Part shown: positions 11,785-21,804 of the stretch, piece after piece
Layout of the letters: every line of letters begins with the position of its first letter
Numbering within the stretch: position 1 is the first letter of the stretch
DNA from: Cladophialophora immunda
Taxonomy: Eukaryota; Ascomycota; Eurotiomycetes; Chaetothyriales; Herpotrichiellaceae
DNA: 64,000 nt
NCBI RefSeq assembly: GCF_000835495.1
Contig: NW_015622543.1
Location: forward strand, 5,692,619 to 5,756,618
Direction: 5' to 3'
Notes under the pieces: generated by a model
Databases searched by the model: none
Told to the model about the DNA's origin: nothing
The model's input: the letters and a program-made list of their open reading frames with translations, nothing else
Translations under genes and position numbers: made by a program

Positions 11785-12185
11785 ACGCTTCCAATTCCCT
11801 CTCCCTCTGTCCCCTTCTTCCTGTCATACAATCCATCAGTCAGCACCCTCAAGCCACACACAAACCCATCACAACACAAACATCCCCCCAAACCCCCTTA
11901 GCGACATTCTTGGAACTCGCCCCCACCTCCATCCACTGTCACCACTTTTAGCATCATCGCCACAAGGTTCCCAATTCCCAGAGTGCCATCCTTCCAGACC
12001 TTCTTGAGATCCAAAACATCACATCACCCGTGAACCTTACATCCACGGTATAAATTTCAAGCCGTCTCCTCGCTGAGGTCTGCGTCCTACGCATTGTCCC
12101 TCTAGGCTTCACCTGCCACTCCAAAAAAAAAGAACACAAAGTCTGTCGCAGACACACTCCAACTCTCAAGTCACCAATTGTCAAG

Positions 12186-12380
12186 ATGTCTCCTCAATAC
12201 CACAGCTCATCTGGCTCCAGCAGCGCCGGTGAGAGAATCTACCACGATTCACGAAGAGAACCACGCGAGCGCAAAGAACCTCGCAAGCCTGTCAAGCGGG
12301 AGGTAGTCGTCATTCACCACAACACCGTCACCCGCGACGAGACCAGATCCTCGGGCATGAGCCATAACAGATGGAGGTGA
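12186..12380 (+). CDS. Small basic hydrophilic protein of 64 residues
   Basis: A single short exon begins MSPQYHSSSGSSSAGE and ends SGMSHNRWR. The composition is highly charged: Arg, Lys and Glu alternate in the middle (EPRERKEPRKPVKRE), followed by EVVVIHHNTVTRDE. No signal peptide, membrane helix or known domain is visible, and the protein is probably disordered. Support for a real gene comes from the strong promoter layout: a TATAAAG box about 400 bp upstream and a long CT/CA-rich leader without other long frames. Small basic proteins of this type are common and mostly uncharacterised in ascomycetes. No function is proposed. Confidence 0.55.
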   Translation: MSPQYHSSSGSSSAGERIYHDSRREPRERKEPRKPVKREVVVIHHNTVTRDETRSSGMSHNRWR

Positions 12381-15300
12381 AAGTCGAGCACGGCGCTACC
12401 TCAACCAGAAAAACGCTCGCAATGCCTGTACGAATCATACTGAACAATGGGAATTTGATACCAAGCGGAAGGAGTCAGGGAAAAAGGATGCTTTGACTGA
12501 GCATGATTGGAGTTTAATGGGTTCTTTTGGAGCATTGATGCATGGTTAATACTCTTGAGGAGTATTCAGGAAGACTGTCACACAAGCATTTTCCTTTGTT
12601 TATCGGTCAAGGGTTGCCACTCAACGCATCTTTTGTACTACTTTCGAGGTCCTGGCTACTTTCCCAGACCTCCTGTCTCTGATTGTGGATCAGATGGGCA
12701 AATGTCACAAATATTTCAGATAGAGATCCAAGGACGCGAGTCTTCTATGTACGCGGCGGGGTGAAGAAGCGTTGTTGATGAGGGCATTCCAGCTTTACCA
12801 GGGTGTGTCTATCTTTATCGATTGCCGTATCATATCCATCAGCCTATCGATAACAACGATGATTATCAACCTCGTGTCAATTTTCCCAAGCCCACAGTCT
12901 TTTTGTGTTTGTTCTCTGCTTGTCCATTGCGGCTGACAGTGCCCGCCTTTGCCCGGCGCAAGATCAAGAGTTTGTCCTCCCGCCTCAATAATGTCTCCTT
13001 TCAATGTCGATCCCGCAGCCCAAAAGCATTCGGTCGGAAAGCATAAGATCGTCATGCAGAGCGGCCAATCGTGCAAACACTGCCTGGGCCCTGGGCGTCC
13101 CAATCAAGAGTGACGGGTGAGGCGGCGCCTTAGCTCCTTTCGCTTCTAGCTGCGGCGGGCGCAGTGGACACTGAACACGGCCTAGAGAGGTCCATCCGGT
13201 CATCCTCGAGTCAGAAGTCGAAGCGGCCGGATGGAAACCGAACATGGAGCTCACGGATGGTTCCCAATTTGATGGTTGCACCCGCAGCGGCGGGCCACTG
13301 GAGTCCTGGGCAAAGCTCCTGCAATTTTGGATTTAGGGCCCGCGGCCACTGCTCCACTGGGACCTCGGCGGGCTTCGAGGCAATGGGCATAGTGCGAGGG
13401 TGCGAGCTGGGGAGGAAGAGAATTGCATGATGACTCGAGCCAAAAGGCAGTCTGGCTCTGTCTGCGTGCTCCGAACTTGTTTGCTTGCTCCGAGCCCGCT
13501 CATTGTCCGGGCCAAAAGTTTCTGGACTTGGCGGAACTTTTGTGTCGGCTCGCACTCTTCGGTGTCCCGTCACCAACCTTCTCAGGTATCGGATCTGCTG
13601 CGAACACATCAGCACAGTCTTCCAGAATGGAGTGTCAGTACCGAGTATACGCTGCAGCAGCTGTGCCTGTCAAAAATGCTCTGGTGCTCGACCGACCTCA
13701 AAGCCTCTAATCAGGCGCGTGGCGCGGCAGTCCAAAGGGCCATGCATTATTTGGTCCCTCCTGCAGATTCGATCAACAAATCCCTCCAATCCGTGCCATC
13801 CAGCTGGCACCAGCTCCTACTGCATGCCACGACGATGACCTGCCGCAGCGCTGTGGGTGCCGACTGCGAATGAAACCGGTCGCAGATCACCTGCAGATGA
13901 TGCTGAGCTGTTTCCTCCGAAGTACCATGCGTCCAGGCCTTTCCGACTCGTTGACCGCCAAAGGTCCCATACCCTCTTCACTCTCGTCAATTCGTTGCCC
14001 CTTGCAGCACTTGTTGATGCTACTCACTTAACGACATGGAGATCAAGGTCCCCCATATCGGCTACTCACGGATAGTACCAGATTCACGAGCCTGAATCAA
14101 CTGCGCAGCATCGTGGAGAACCGTGGCGCGGGCGACCCGAATTTTTGACCCACGTGTCCAGGTCCTGCGATGTACTTTCTTCTCCCATTAAGCCGCCTGT
14201 ACTGTCCAGCATACCCTCCCATTGAGCGCCTTTCTTCTGTGTGCGACATGTGTTCCACCTGGATATCTACATTGGCTTGAAAAGATCAAATGGCTCTATT
14301 TTTACTATGATCTCGATATTCTGCTTAGCAACTGGAGTCGCCGATGCCAGCCCCAGCGTCTCGACACGCACGGAAAAGTCTGCCATGTCCTAGAATATTG
14401 ACTTGCGCGACTGATCCTCGGGCTATCGTACTTCAGGGACTGCTGCAGGTACAATGTTACTCTATTGACAATGGTGTCCACCTACGGTTAGTCCTGGCTT
14501 GCAGGTTACTGAGTGTTCAGTCAACTACAGACATAGCCTCCTTTCGTGTCCTTCAGCTACTCGCGCATCAAGCTCGTCGAGCAGTAGATCGCTCGAATCG
14601 AGCAGGTAGACCCCACCCTGCTCTTGCGATGCACTCTCAATACCATCCACGAGGAGAATCTTCCACCGCCCTTGCGGACGACCGAGCCTCTGGGTTGACC
14701 ACGTCAAAGAAAGAGGATTTGGTGATCGAATCAGTCACGGTGGAGGCTTCTGAGGCGTTGACAACGTGTTAAGAAGACAAATCCAGACAAGCTAGGCAGC
14801 ATAGGCCAAGGCACATGCGTTCAGTGCGCCATCTACAACGTGGTCGGTCCACCCGGGCTGTGAGTGTCCTGGCCAAGACTGGGGAGGTGCGAGCACGAAG
14901 AGACCTTTGCGAAGTGTATGATGTTTGCCATGGTCTGCTCTGCGACGCTTGTGCCTTGCGTCACCGCCTGCGTGAGTTGTCCAGTGCTCAGGTTCTGTAT
15001 ATGGCTGTAGCTCTGTTGTTGAGGCGATGGGCTCGCCCTTATTGGCTTCACTGTTGCACAAAGACCATGCCAGCTAGTTTACTTGGCTGAGTTCTGCTCA
15101 CCTTTTGGCCTGTGTGCAGTTCTCTTGGTAGTCGTGCGCCTTTTCGTGCGGGAGTCGTACGATACGCAGCCACAGAACCAAAGGGAAGGGCCCGGAAAAA
15201 CGTGCAGCCGAATCATATTTTGCCAAGTCCTCGACCGTCGAGACCGAATTGGTGAGTCGATGTTGACCATCACGTTACCTCTCACACCAGATTCGCATGA

Positions 15301-15520
15301 TATCCAGCCATATGAATTTGACCTGCATGATGTCGCAGAGCACATTATGGCAAGAAAAGGCCACTTGTTGTGCTTGTTATACTAATATGATTGCAGAGTC
15401 AACACGTATCCTGAAAGCTGTCAACGACGAACCAGAAAGAAGTTCTCCTTTGAGCAAAAGCCATTCCACCGTTGATTCTGAAAAGTCTCCTGTGACCACG
15501 TTTGAGTCTCTGGCAACAGG
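12381..15520. other. Gene-poor intergenic stretch
   Basis: No conserved family or convincing splice chain was found on either strand over about 3.1 kb. The longest ATG frame (14344-14772 plus, 142 codons) is Arg/Leu/Ala-rich and unrecognised. Overlapping minus-strand frames at 14792-15345 are equally unconvincing. Confidence 0.5.
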
Positions 15521-16430
15521 ATGAAGCTCCTCTATCTCTTGCCTCTCTTCTTGGTGCTCGTCAGTGCTGACGATCATCCTGAGACTGAAGATCCAGAACA
15601 TAGTTCGACCGTCCAGGTCAGTACTTCCACTCACCATTCCGAGACTGAGCATACCTCGACTATGCCAATCACTACTTCCACGCACCATTCCGAAACCGAG
15701 CATACTTCGACTACACCTTCGTCGACACGCCTCTCTGGAGCAAGCCACACTTCCTCCACCAGCTACAGCTTCAGCAATGGCATCATGACAACAACGACGA
15801 GGCCATCGTCAACCGGGGTAGTTTGCCGAACAGCTGGCTCCGCGGGCACCCACAGCCTGACAGTCTTCTGCCCTATGCTGTCTGCCCACCCGACGCACAC
15901 GGGCATGATGGGCGGCGGAGGCATGATGGGATCCGAGTACGAATGTCCTGACTATGAAGGGAGCGGGTACCACTATACCATGAACATGATGGGCTCGAAT
16001 CCCATGTGCTGCACCTCTTCCGCGACGCTCACCAGCGTTGGATCCTCCATGGGCTGTTGCCCGTGCGGCTCGATATGCACGGGCACCGTCCCGCGCGTGC
16101 AGAACTGGTACACCGCTGCTGGTACGATATCCATCCCTCGCCCATCCTTTGCCCGAGTTGTCTTTCTCTCCCACTCTAAGGTTTTACCAATTTGAAGGGA
16201 GATGCCCCTTACGGAATCGTGGAGCTAACATCAACAAAACCTCAGGTCAAGTCGTGCTCACCACGGGCACTATTCCCAGCACCGCTACTGCCGCACCCAC
16301 GGCCACTGTCACCGTTGTTCAAGGAGGAGCAGGAGGTTCATTGCTTCAAGGGACTGCCTATCTGAATCTGCCCTTTATCGTTGGCAGTCTGATCCTTGCT
16401 GTGTTACTGGGCAGCGAACTCTTCTTTTAA
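15521..16430 (+). CDS. Secreted Ser/Thr-rich, Cys-containing GPI-type protein, two exons
   Basis: Exons 15521-16121 and 16246-16430 join in frame (WYTAA then GQVVLTTG), giving 261 residues. The 124-nt intron starts GTACGATA and ends AACCTCAG. The N-terminus MKLLYLLPLFLVLVSA is a clear signal peptide. Next comes a Thr/Ser-rich segment with two near-identical copies of STHHSETEHTST. The core is Cys-rich: one Cys before and one after AGSAGTHSLTVF, then YECPDYEGSGYHYTMNMMGS, a CC pair, then GCCPCGSIC, suggesting a small disulphide-bonded domain flanked by Met/Gly stretches. The end, LPFIVGSLILAVLLGSELFF, is a hydrophobic GPI-type signal. It is probably a wall or surface protein; I cannot name the family. 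Confidence 0.8.
15623..15712 (+). repeat. Two direct copies of a 39-nt coding unit
   Basis: Units at 15623-15661 and 15674-15712, separated by 12 nt, encode the repeated STHHSETEHTST segment of the GPI-type protein. Differences lie mostly at third codon positions, which suggests selection on the peptide. Confidence 0.7.
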
Positions 16431-17591
16431 CGGCTGGCTTGCATGTGATTATCCATGTAAATATGTGTAAATATATATATTGTGTGGAATTAAGCAAAAG
16501 ACTGCGAGTGTGGAAAGTTGCCACTGTTGCAGATACGATTTGGGTCCCCCTTGAAAATACTGCGCACTGGCGCAGTCCGTACACGCCCCTGTTCTCGACC
16601 TGACTGTTTGTTCTGCCGACACATGTAGACCGTTGTGTAACTGCAGCTAGCAAAGTTTGCAACGGCAAACACCTGGCCCGTCACCCAGAGTCGGGTTCGT
16701 CGACTTGGCCTCTTTTGCTGTTGCTCTGTAAAATTCCTATCTCCCTTACCAAGGCTTCGATGAGGTTAGTCTGCAGGCAGTACAAACTTGCTCTGTCCGG
16801 GCACACCTGGCCAAGGAGGTGGGTAGCCACAAGCAATCCCAAGTATAAACAAGCTCAAGATATCGGGCTTCCAAACATGCAGGGACCTCCGGCCTCCTGT
16901 AAGGTCTGAGCTAAATGCCGAAACTACCTTTGAGTTTTTCTGTCTCCTAGTCTGCGTGACTGCGTCTCTTCCCTCAGACGGTTTGATTGGTGAGACCATT
17001 GGCATGGCTGACTTCTGCCGACCCGGATGAGGACATGGAAGTTTTCTGATCCTCCTGCAACTGCAAGGAGACGGAACCGTCCTTTTTGCGCCTCGTGGGA
17101 AGCTTGGCAGGCACGCTGAGGGGGAGGGACGCCGTGTTTCACGGATGCTAAGGCTTTTTGTAGTGCTGATCCTGCGGCTCATATCCTCCGAAGACCGTTC
17201 CTGAGCCTATCACTCATGGAGGCCGCCTCGATTGAGCAAAGCCTAAGAGGTCTGGCTCCTCCTGGAATCTGACAAGCACTCTGCGGGACGAGTAGGACGA
17301 ACTGCACTCGAGGCTTCAATCTTTTGAGGCTTGCTCGCCAAGGCTGCATTGCATGCCCCCTCTGCTCACCGCATTTACAGTCGGGTTCAATATATTGGGG
17401 CGTGAGGTCCTTGCCCCCATCGCATTGGAAGCATCTCTCGTGCTGGTGCTTGCAACTACAATTGAGAAACTCAGGCATCCTTATAGCAGCCTTGATATAC
17501 TACGGTATGTCCCACACACCCACGGCATTCCATCCTTTCACGGCGTCTGTTTGGCTAATTGGAGATGTAGGGACAACGAGACACAATCAAC
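16431..17591. other. Intergenic stretch, no supported gene
   Basis: This holds the 3' flank of the GPI-type gene, with an AT-rich stretch near 16455-16480 that could serve polyadenylation, and the promoter of the 144-residue gene. A minus-strand Cys-rich frame at 17179-17478 was considered and not accepted. Confidence 0.5.
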
Positions 17592-18126
17592 ATGGCTCCA
17601 GTTGCTGCCGTGCTTTGCGGGAAACAGCCCCATTTGACCGAGTTCATGATCAAGAATCTGCTTCCCAAGATCGAGGGTGAGTCTCCTTCCCAAGACGTGC
17701 ACCTACTGGAGGGACGTCAGTCGATTGGAGATTGGCTGGGCCCGAAGCGGCTCGTTAACTGGCTCGTCGTGGTTAGTCGTCCATGTCTGCAACAACGCCG
17801 ACGCTGCAGTCTCTGAGATCCCGGCCCTGATGAAAGGCGACACGACCGCTCCCTCGTCGGGTCTGGGGACCAACACGGGGGGATCCGGCCGGTCTGATAT
17901 CTCCCTCATCATCGTCGGCGGGGGCTTCTCGCCACAAGACGTCCAAGCCATCAAGTCCGCTGCCGACAGCGTGAAGCCCGTGGCATTCTTCTGTGCGGAC
18001 ACCAGCAAGACCCCGGCGGGCGCGGGGCCTCCGCCCCCGGAAATGATCAAGAAACGGATGATGGCCGGGATGGAGAAGGAGGAGAAAGGCGAGGGAGAGT
18101 GGGCGCCGGGCATGTACATGTACTGA
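17592..18126 (+). CDS. Conserved fungal small protein of 144 residues, two exons
   Basis: Exons 17592-17676 and 17777-18126 join to read LLPKIEVVHVCNNADAAVSE. The 100-nt intron starts GTGAGTC and ends GGTTAG. The start MAPVAAVLCGKQP is a beta strand ending in a Gly turn, as in Rossmann-like folds. Next come EIPALMKGD, a Gly/Ser linker, then DISLIIVGGGFSPQDVQAIK and VKPVAFFCADTSKTP. This matches the general pattern of an uncharacterised Pezizomycotina family (often MPxxLICGKxPxI... followed by EIPALLxG) that I recall near oxidoreductase or secondary-metabolism genes; that recollection is not tested here. The Lys/Glu-rich C-terminal tail ends GMYMY. No catalytic residues can be assigned. Confidence 0.75.
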
Positions 18127-18390
18127 CAACCGTTGTCGCTGAGAACCTCTAAAACGGCTGAAGGACTTTGGGGCCCGTCCGATCTCAAAGATAGAGGGGC
18201 GTGAGTCCGATTGCCGATGACCATGACCGGGACTCGGCTGGTGTTTGGTAGGGGTTGCTAAACATGGCCATATCTCCCAAAGATGCCCGTCGTTCGTTCA
18301 CCGCTTCCACACTTCTGCTAAGCTTTAACATTCAGCCTTTCGATTGGAGATTTTCCCAGCGGCCTTTGTGATCGCTGTTAGGCCTTGGCT

Positions 18391-18704
18391 ACCCACGCAG
18401 CTATATATTCCTCAGTCAGACTATCGTCATTACCACGATACACACCTCGTACACACACACACGCACACACATCGACATCCACCTGTTAGCCTCACATCGC
18501 CTTCTGGTAGTGTCATAGACGGTGATGGAGTATTTTCAATCACGAATAGGGTGCAGGTGTACCTCGTACAGATAAGAATGAACTAGTTCGGGATACGGCG
18601 CTGGTGGGCCACGGGGGTTAGCCACCATCCCACACAGCTATATCTCACAGTCAGACATCCTCGTTACCACTCAGACACCCACATCTTTCTGCTCATCGCC
18701 TTCA
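18391..18704 (+). repeat. Two diverged copies of a 75-120 bp segment
   Basis: Copy one (about 18391-18508) and copy two (about 18630-18704) share CAGCTATAT, then a CAGTCAGAC-like stretch, CGTTACCAC-like sequence, CACCCACAT-like sequence and TCATCGCCTTC in the same order. Copy one is longer because it carries a CA-repeat insertion. This looks like an old local duplication, or two remnants of one dispersed element. Confidence 0.5.
18451..18470 (+). repeat. CA microsatellite
   Basis: Ten CA-type dinucleotides, with one CG interruption, lie inside the first copy of the diverged duplication. Confidence 0.8.
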
Positions 18705-18953
18705 GTTCGACCGCGCGGTTCTGCAGGTGGTAAATCTCCAGCATTTGTTTTGTAGATCTTCAGCACGCGGGGATGATCTGGCGGGAGGATCTGCTTGAAA
18801 CGGTCGTCTTTCAAATACTCACTGATCGTCGGCGATGATCTCTTCTATGTCGGTGTGCTGTATCGCTTACTGCGGCTGCCCGATCGCTAATGCATCGTAC
18901 CAGACAAAAAGATGGCTAGGGTTTGCGAACTACAGGCCCCCAAACGGAGCACT

Positions 18954-20633
18954 TTATTTCTTCGGCTTTTGGTAATACTTGCGGCGACGGGGGTTGTTGG
19001 CTGACCCTTCCTTCCCCCACAAGACGGCGTCCGGCGCGTCCTTGTATTCGAGGTCGATGTAGTATACGGTTTCACCGGCCAGACGGGCTCTCTCCAACGA
19101 CACGTGAACAGCTTTGGCGATGTAGTTCATGCCATCTCTCGTCAGGATCATGTGCTGATTCTTCACGCCGCGAGCCACGGCCGCCACCTTTCCCGCATCC
19201 CCAATCTGGCCCCATAAACCCTGGGGGTCATCTCTGGGGGACGAAATGACAATCCAAGGCTCATCTTGGCCGCTTGTCCGACCAAACGCCAGCATGAACA
19301 TCTGGCCGCCCATGAGCTCCTCGTCCTCGGCCCCGCTAGTCCCCGTGCTCTGGAAGATCGCGTACGCGGCAAAATCGGGTGCCCCTCGCGTCAAGAAGGA
19401 ACGCTGTTGCGAGTCCCACTGGATGGCGGGGACCAAATGGTACGCTTCAAAGGGGACTTCGGGCGAGTACGACGCTCCCGTTTCGTTGAAGCCCTTGCGG
19501 AATATGAAAGCGTCCTCGTGGCTGCATTCGAGAAACCGGGAGCGTGGTGCGCTGATGCTGGTCGACACGAAGATGCGGACCACCTTGGCAGTCTCGTTCA
19601 GCGGCATCGTAGGAAGCTTGTCGATGTCGGTGCGGCTGTAGACGCCTCCTCCGTGGTGCTTGATCCAGATTCCCAGTTCTTGGGATCCGGTGGATTTCGG
19701 GTCGGAGCAGTTCAGCCCCAGGAAGTATGCCCCCTGTCGGCCGGCGTAGATGCTGGTGTTGATGCGTAGACCCTTGTTGGTGATGAAAAACTCGGGATTG
19801 TAGATGATGTCGCGGGAGACCTGAATCGCCCCCGAGCCTTGGAAGTCTGCCGGCTTCGTGGCGAAGACGCCGTGGTACCTCTGACGGGCGGATGCCGTCC
19901 TCCAGGCGAAGAGACTGAGGTCGTTGGCACCTTTTGCAATCTCTTCTTGCAGTCTCACGAAGGCTCGCGGCCCTTCACCATACAGCATCGGCATGTTGAT
20001 GTTAAAGATGCCCAGCAAGCAATAGGCCATGTCCTCCACCCGCGTGGTCTGTCGTGTCGCCGCCCAGGACATCCTCTGCGCGATCGAAAGGCTGTACATG
20101 TCTTCGGGGTTTCCCAGGATCCCTGCCTCGATCCGAGTGATCTGCGTGAGAATACTGCTGAGTCCCGGCTTCGTCCCTCGCAGGACCCAGCCGGCGTCAT
20201 AGAACTCGACATGTGGCGGCGCAAGGAGCTCTTGGAGCGTCCATCCGCGGGAAAACCACCGACAGTTCTTGAGCAACGAGTTGTCGGGCGGCTGTTGAGA
20301 CGGCAGGTCGGAGAGCCACACATAGCAAACCGCAGCATCCTTGTACCATTGGAACATGGAGTTGATGGCTTCCGTCAGCTCGGCGCTGCTGCTTTTGTCG
20401 ATACAACAGGTATCGACCCACGCATACTTGATTCCGTTTTTCTTCGCCAAGTCGCACGTCACCTGGATCTTGTGGAATCCTTTCTGGCGAGACCGAAGCC
20501 CCCGGTCGGCAAAGTCTTGAAAGGTAACCTCCTCGTCTTCCCACGTGTGCGACAAGATAGCGTACTTCGGGATTTGACTCCCAGTACCCATAAACGCCTC
20601 CAGGGTCAACAGGTCTGTGTTGATCAATCTCAT
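18954..20633 (-). CDS. HET (heterokaryon incompatibility) domain protein
   Basis: A single exon of 559 residues. The ATG at 20633 is the first in frame. The HET domain fills roughly residues 20-150 with its three conserved blocks: YAILSHTWEDEEVTF, then KYAWVDTCCIDKSSSAELTE, then WFSRGWTLQELLAP. It continues through MYSLSIAQRMSWAATRQTTR and AYCLLGIFNINMPMLYGEG, the usual extension in HET-E/HET-D-like N-termini. The C-terminal half has no NACHT ATPase or WD repeats. HET domains trigger cell death after fusion of unlike hyphae in the studied members. The gene is divergent from the P450 at 21.8 kb and convergent with the 144-residue gene. Which recognition partner it has cannot be told. Confidence 0.93.
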   Translation of the reverse strand: MRLINTDLLTLEAFMGTGSQIPKYAILSHTWEDEEVTFQDFADRGLRSRQKGFHKIQVTCDLAKKNGIKYAWVDTCCIDKSSSAELTEAINSMFQWYKDAAVCYVWLSDLPSQQPPDNSLLKNCRWFSRGWTLQELLAPPHVEFYDAGWVLRGTKPGLSSILTQITRIEAGILGNPEDMYSLSIAQRMSWAATRQTTRVEDMAYCLLGIFNINMPMLYGEGPRAFVRLQEEIAKGANDLSLFAWRTASARQRYHGVFATKPADFQGSGAIQVSRDIIYNPEFFITNKGLRINTSIYAGRQGAYFLGLNCSDPKSTGSQELGIWIKHHGGGVYSRTDIDKLPTMPLNETAKVVRIFVSTSISAPRSRFLECSHEDAFIFRKGFNETGASYSPEVPFEAYHLVPAIQWDSQQRSFLTRGAPDFAAYAIFQSTGTSGAEDEELMGGQMFMLAFGRTSGQDEPWIVISSPRDDPQGLWGQIGDAGKVAAVARGVKNQHMILTRDGMNYIAKAVHVSLERARLAGETVYYIDLEYKDAPDAVLWGKEGSANNPRRRKYYQKPKK

Positions 20634-21804
20634 CACCCTTACGTTCGGCGCTCCACGAACTGCAGGAATCTAGCAACGTTTGCTGGGTGGATAAGAAAAC
20701 CCGACTCCCACCTGGGGCGGATGGTGACTCTGTTTACCTATTACCTCGCTTCGAGTCTGCAGGGTCAAGCGCACCACCTCGAAGACTTTCAAACCATGTT
20801 CGCAGCATAGAATCGGGGCGGTCAGGGACGAGAGGATCTCATGTGCTACCATTGATTCTGCTGGGAGAGGAATGAGAGCAGCAAGGAAAGGCAAGGCAAG
20901 GAGAAAACAGATGGTGAAAAACCGCTAAATTACTTGCCGAAGTCGGTGTGCAGTCGTGGTACGAATACGTTGCGGAGCAATCAAGATCGAGCCCAACAGG
21001 AGCTATACAAATTAGTCAATCAACGCTAGGGCTATATCATGGTTTTAGGCCGCTCTCTAAATTGGCCCCCATAAACCCAATGACTTTGATGGTTTAGATG
21101 CTTTAAAAGCACCTCCGCCCCCCACTGCTCCAGGTTTTATGTTCGGCTAAATTCACTACCAACACCTCAAAAATGGCCACAGCTCAGAGTGGCTTCATCA
21201 TGGCTCCGGTCAAACGACGAGATATTCGGGTCTGGAAACGGAAATAGACTTTGGAGAGGTCAAGGCTCTACTGAGTATGGTGGTATATGACGGACTACTC
21301 TTATTGGGAAAAGGCAATAATTGTTTACAAAGTGGCGGGTGGAATGGGGGATGATACGTTTGGTGCATACCGCGACAGGGAGGCACGGAATGCAAGTCTA
21401 CTCTTAGCACCTTGACAACTGCGACAACCATTGTGAGAACTGTTTCTTGTGACTGAAATTCCCCCTCAGATGGCTACGATTTAGCATGTTACATCCGCCC
21501 TTCTCCCGCTGTCAGTGCCCCTCTTCAGATCATCCCCGCGAAGAGCGGTCTGATGCCCGTGTTGATGTCACTGGTTGCTCCGTTGCAGAGATTCCGTGGT
21601 TCCCCGTCCATCAGTAGCACCGATGGAGTCGCAGTCAAGGGGGAGTTGTTTTGGGTTGCATGTGCACTGACCCCTTGCAGGAACTTGGGTCGTTATTTAT
21701 GTCTCCCAGCATCGCTCTTGAGCATCAATCTTCTATAACGCCGGCGAGAGAGAGCATCAATACCTCAATTGATAGAATAGGGAGAGTGCAGACGCCGACG
21801 GAGC
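20634..21804. other. Divergent intergenic region between the HET gene and the P450
   Basis: About 1.17 kb holds the promoters of both genes. It includes AT-rich patches around 20.93-21.13 kb. No conserved coding frame is visible. Confidence 0.55.

Larger units (their letters stand above)
8038..12185. other. Long gene-poor stretch; possible decayed coding patches near 8.8-9.7 kb
   Basis: No intact gene is supported. Minus-strand frames between 8799 and 9677 contain coding-like patches (listed separately). Frames at 10226-10744 and 11209-11655 (plus) begin at non-ATG codons and match nothing. A purine tract made of GAAAGG-like units lies at 11043-11070. From about 11.76 kb onward the sequence is the promoter and CT-rich leader of the small gene at 12186. 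Confidence 0.5.
18127..18953. other. Intergenic stretch with a diverged duplication and a CA microsatellite
   Basis: The two convergent genes on either side end here. It contains a partly duplicated segment and a CA repeat, listed separately, and no gene. Confidence 0.6.

Noticed and set aside
14344..14772. 142-codon plus-strand ATG frame
   Set aside because: Arg/Leu/Ala-rich, no homology recognised, no promoter features; kept only as a note.
17179..17478. Minus-strand frame with Cys/His-rich start (CSCKHQHERCFQC)
   Set aside because: It lies in the promoter of the 144-residue gene, the Cys pattern does not fit a known finger and the remainder is unlike protein.
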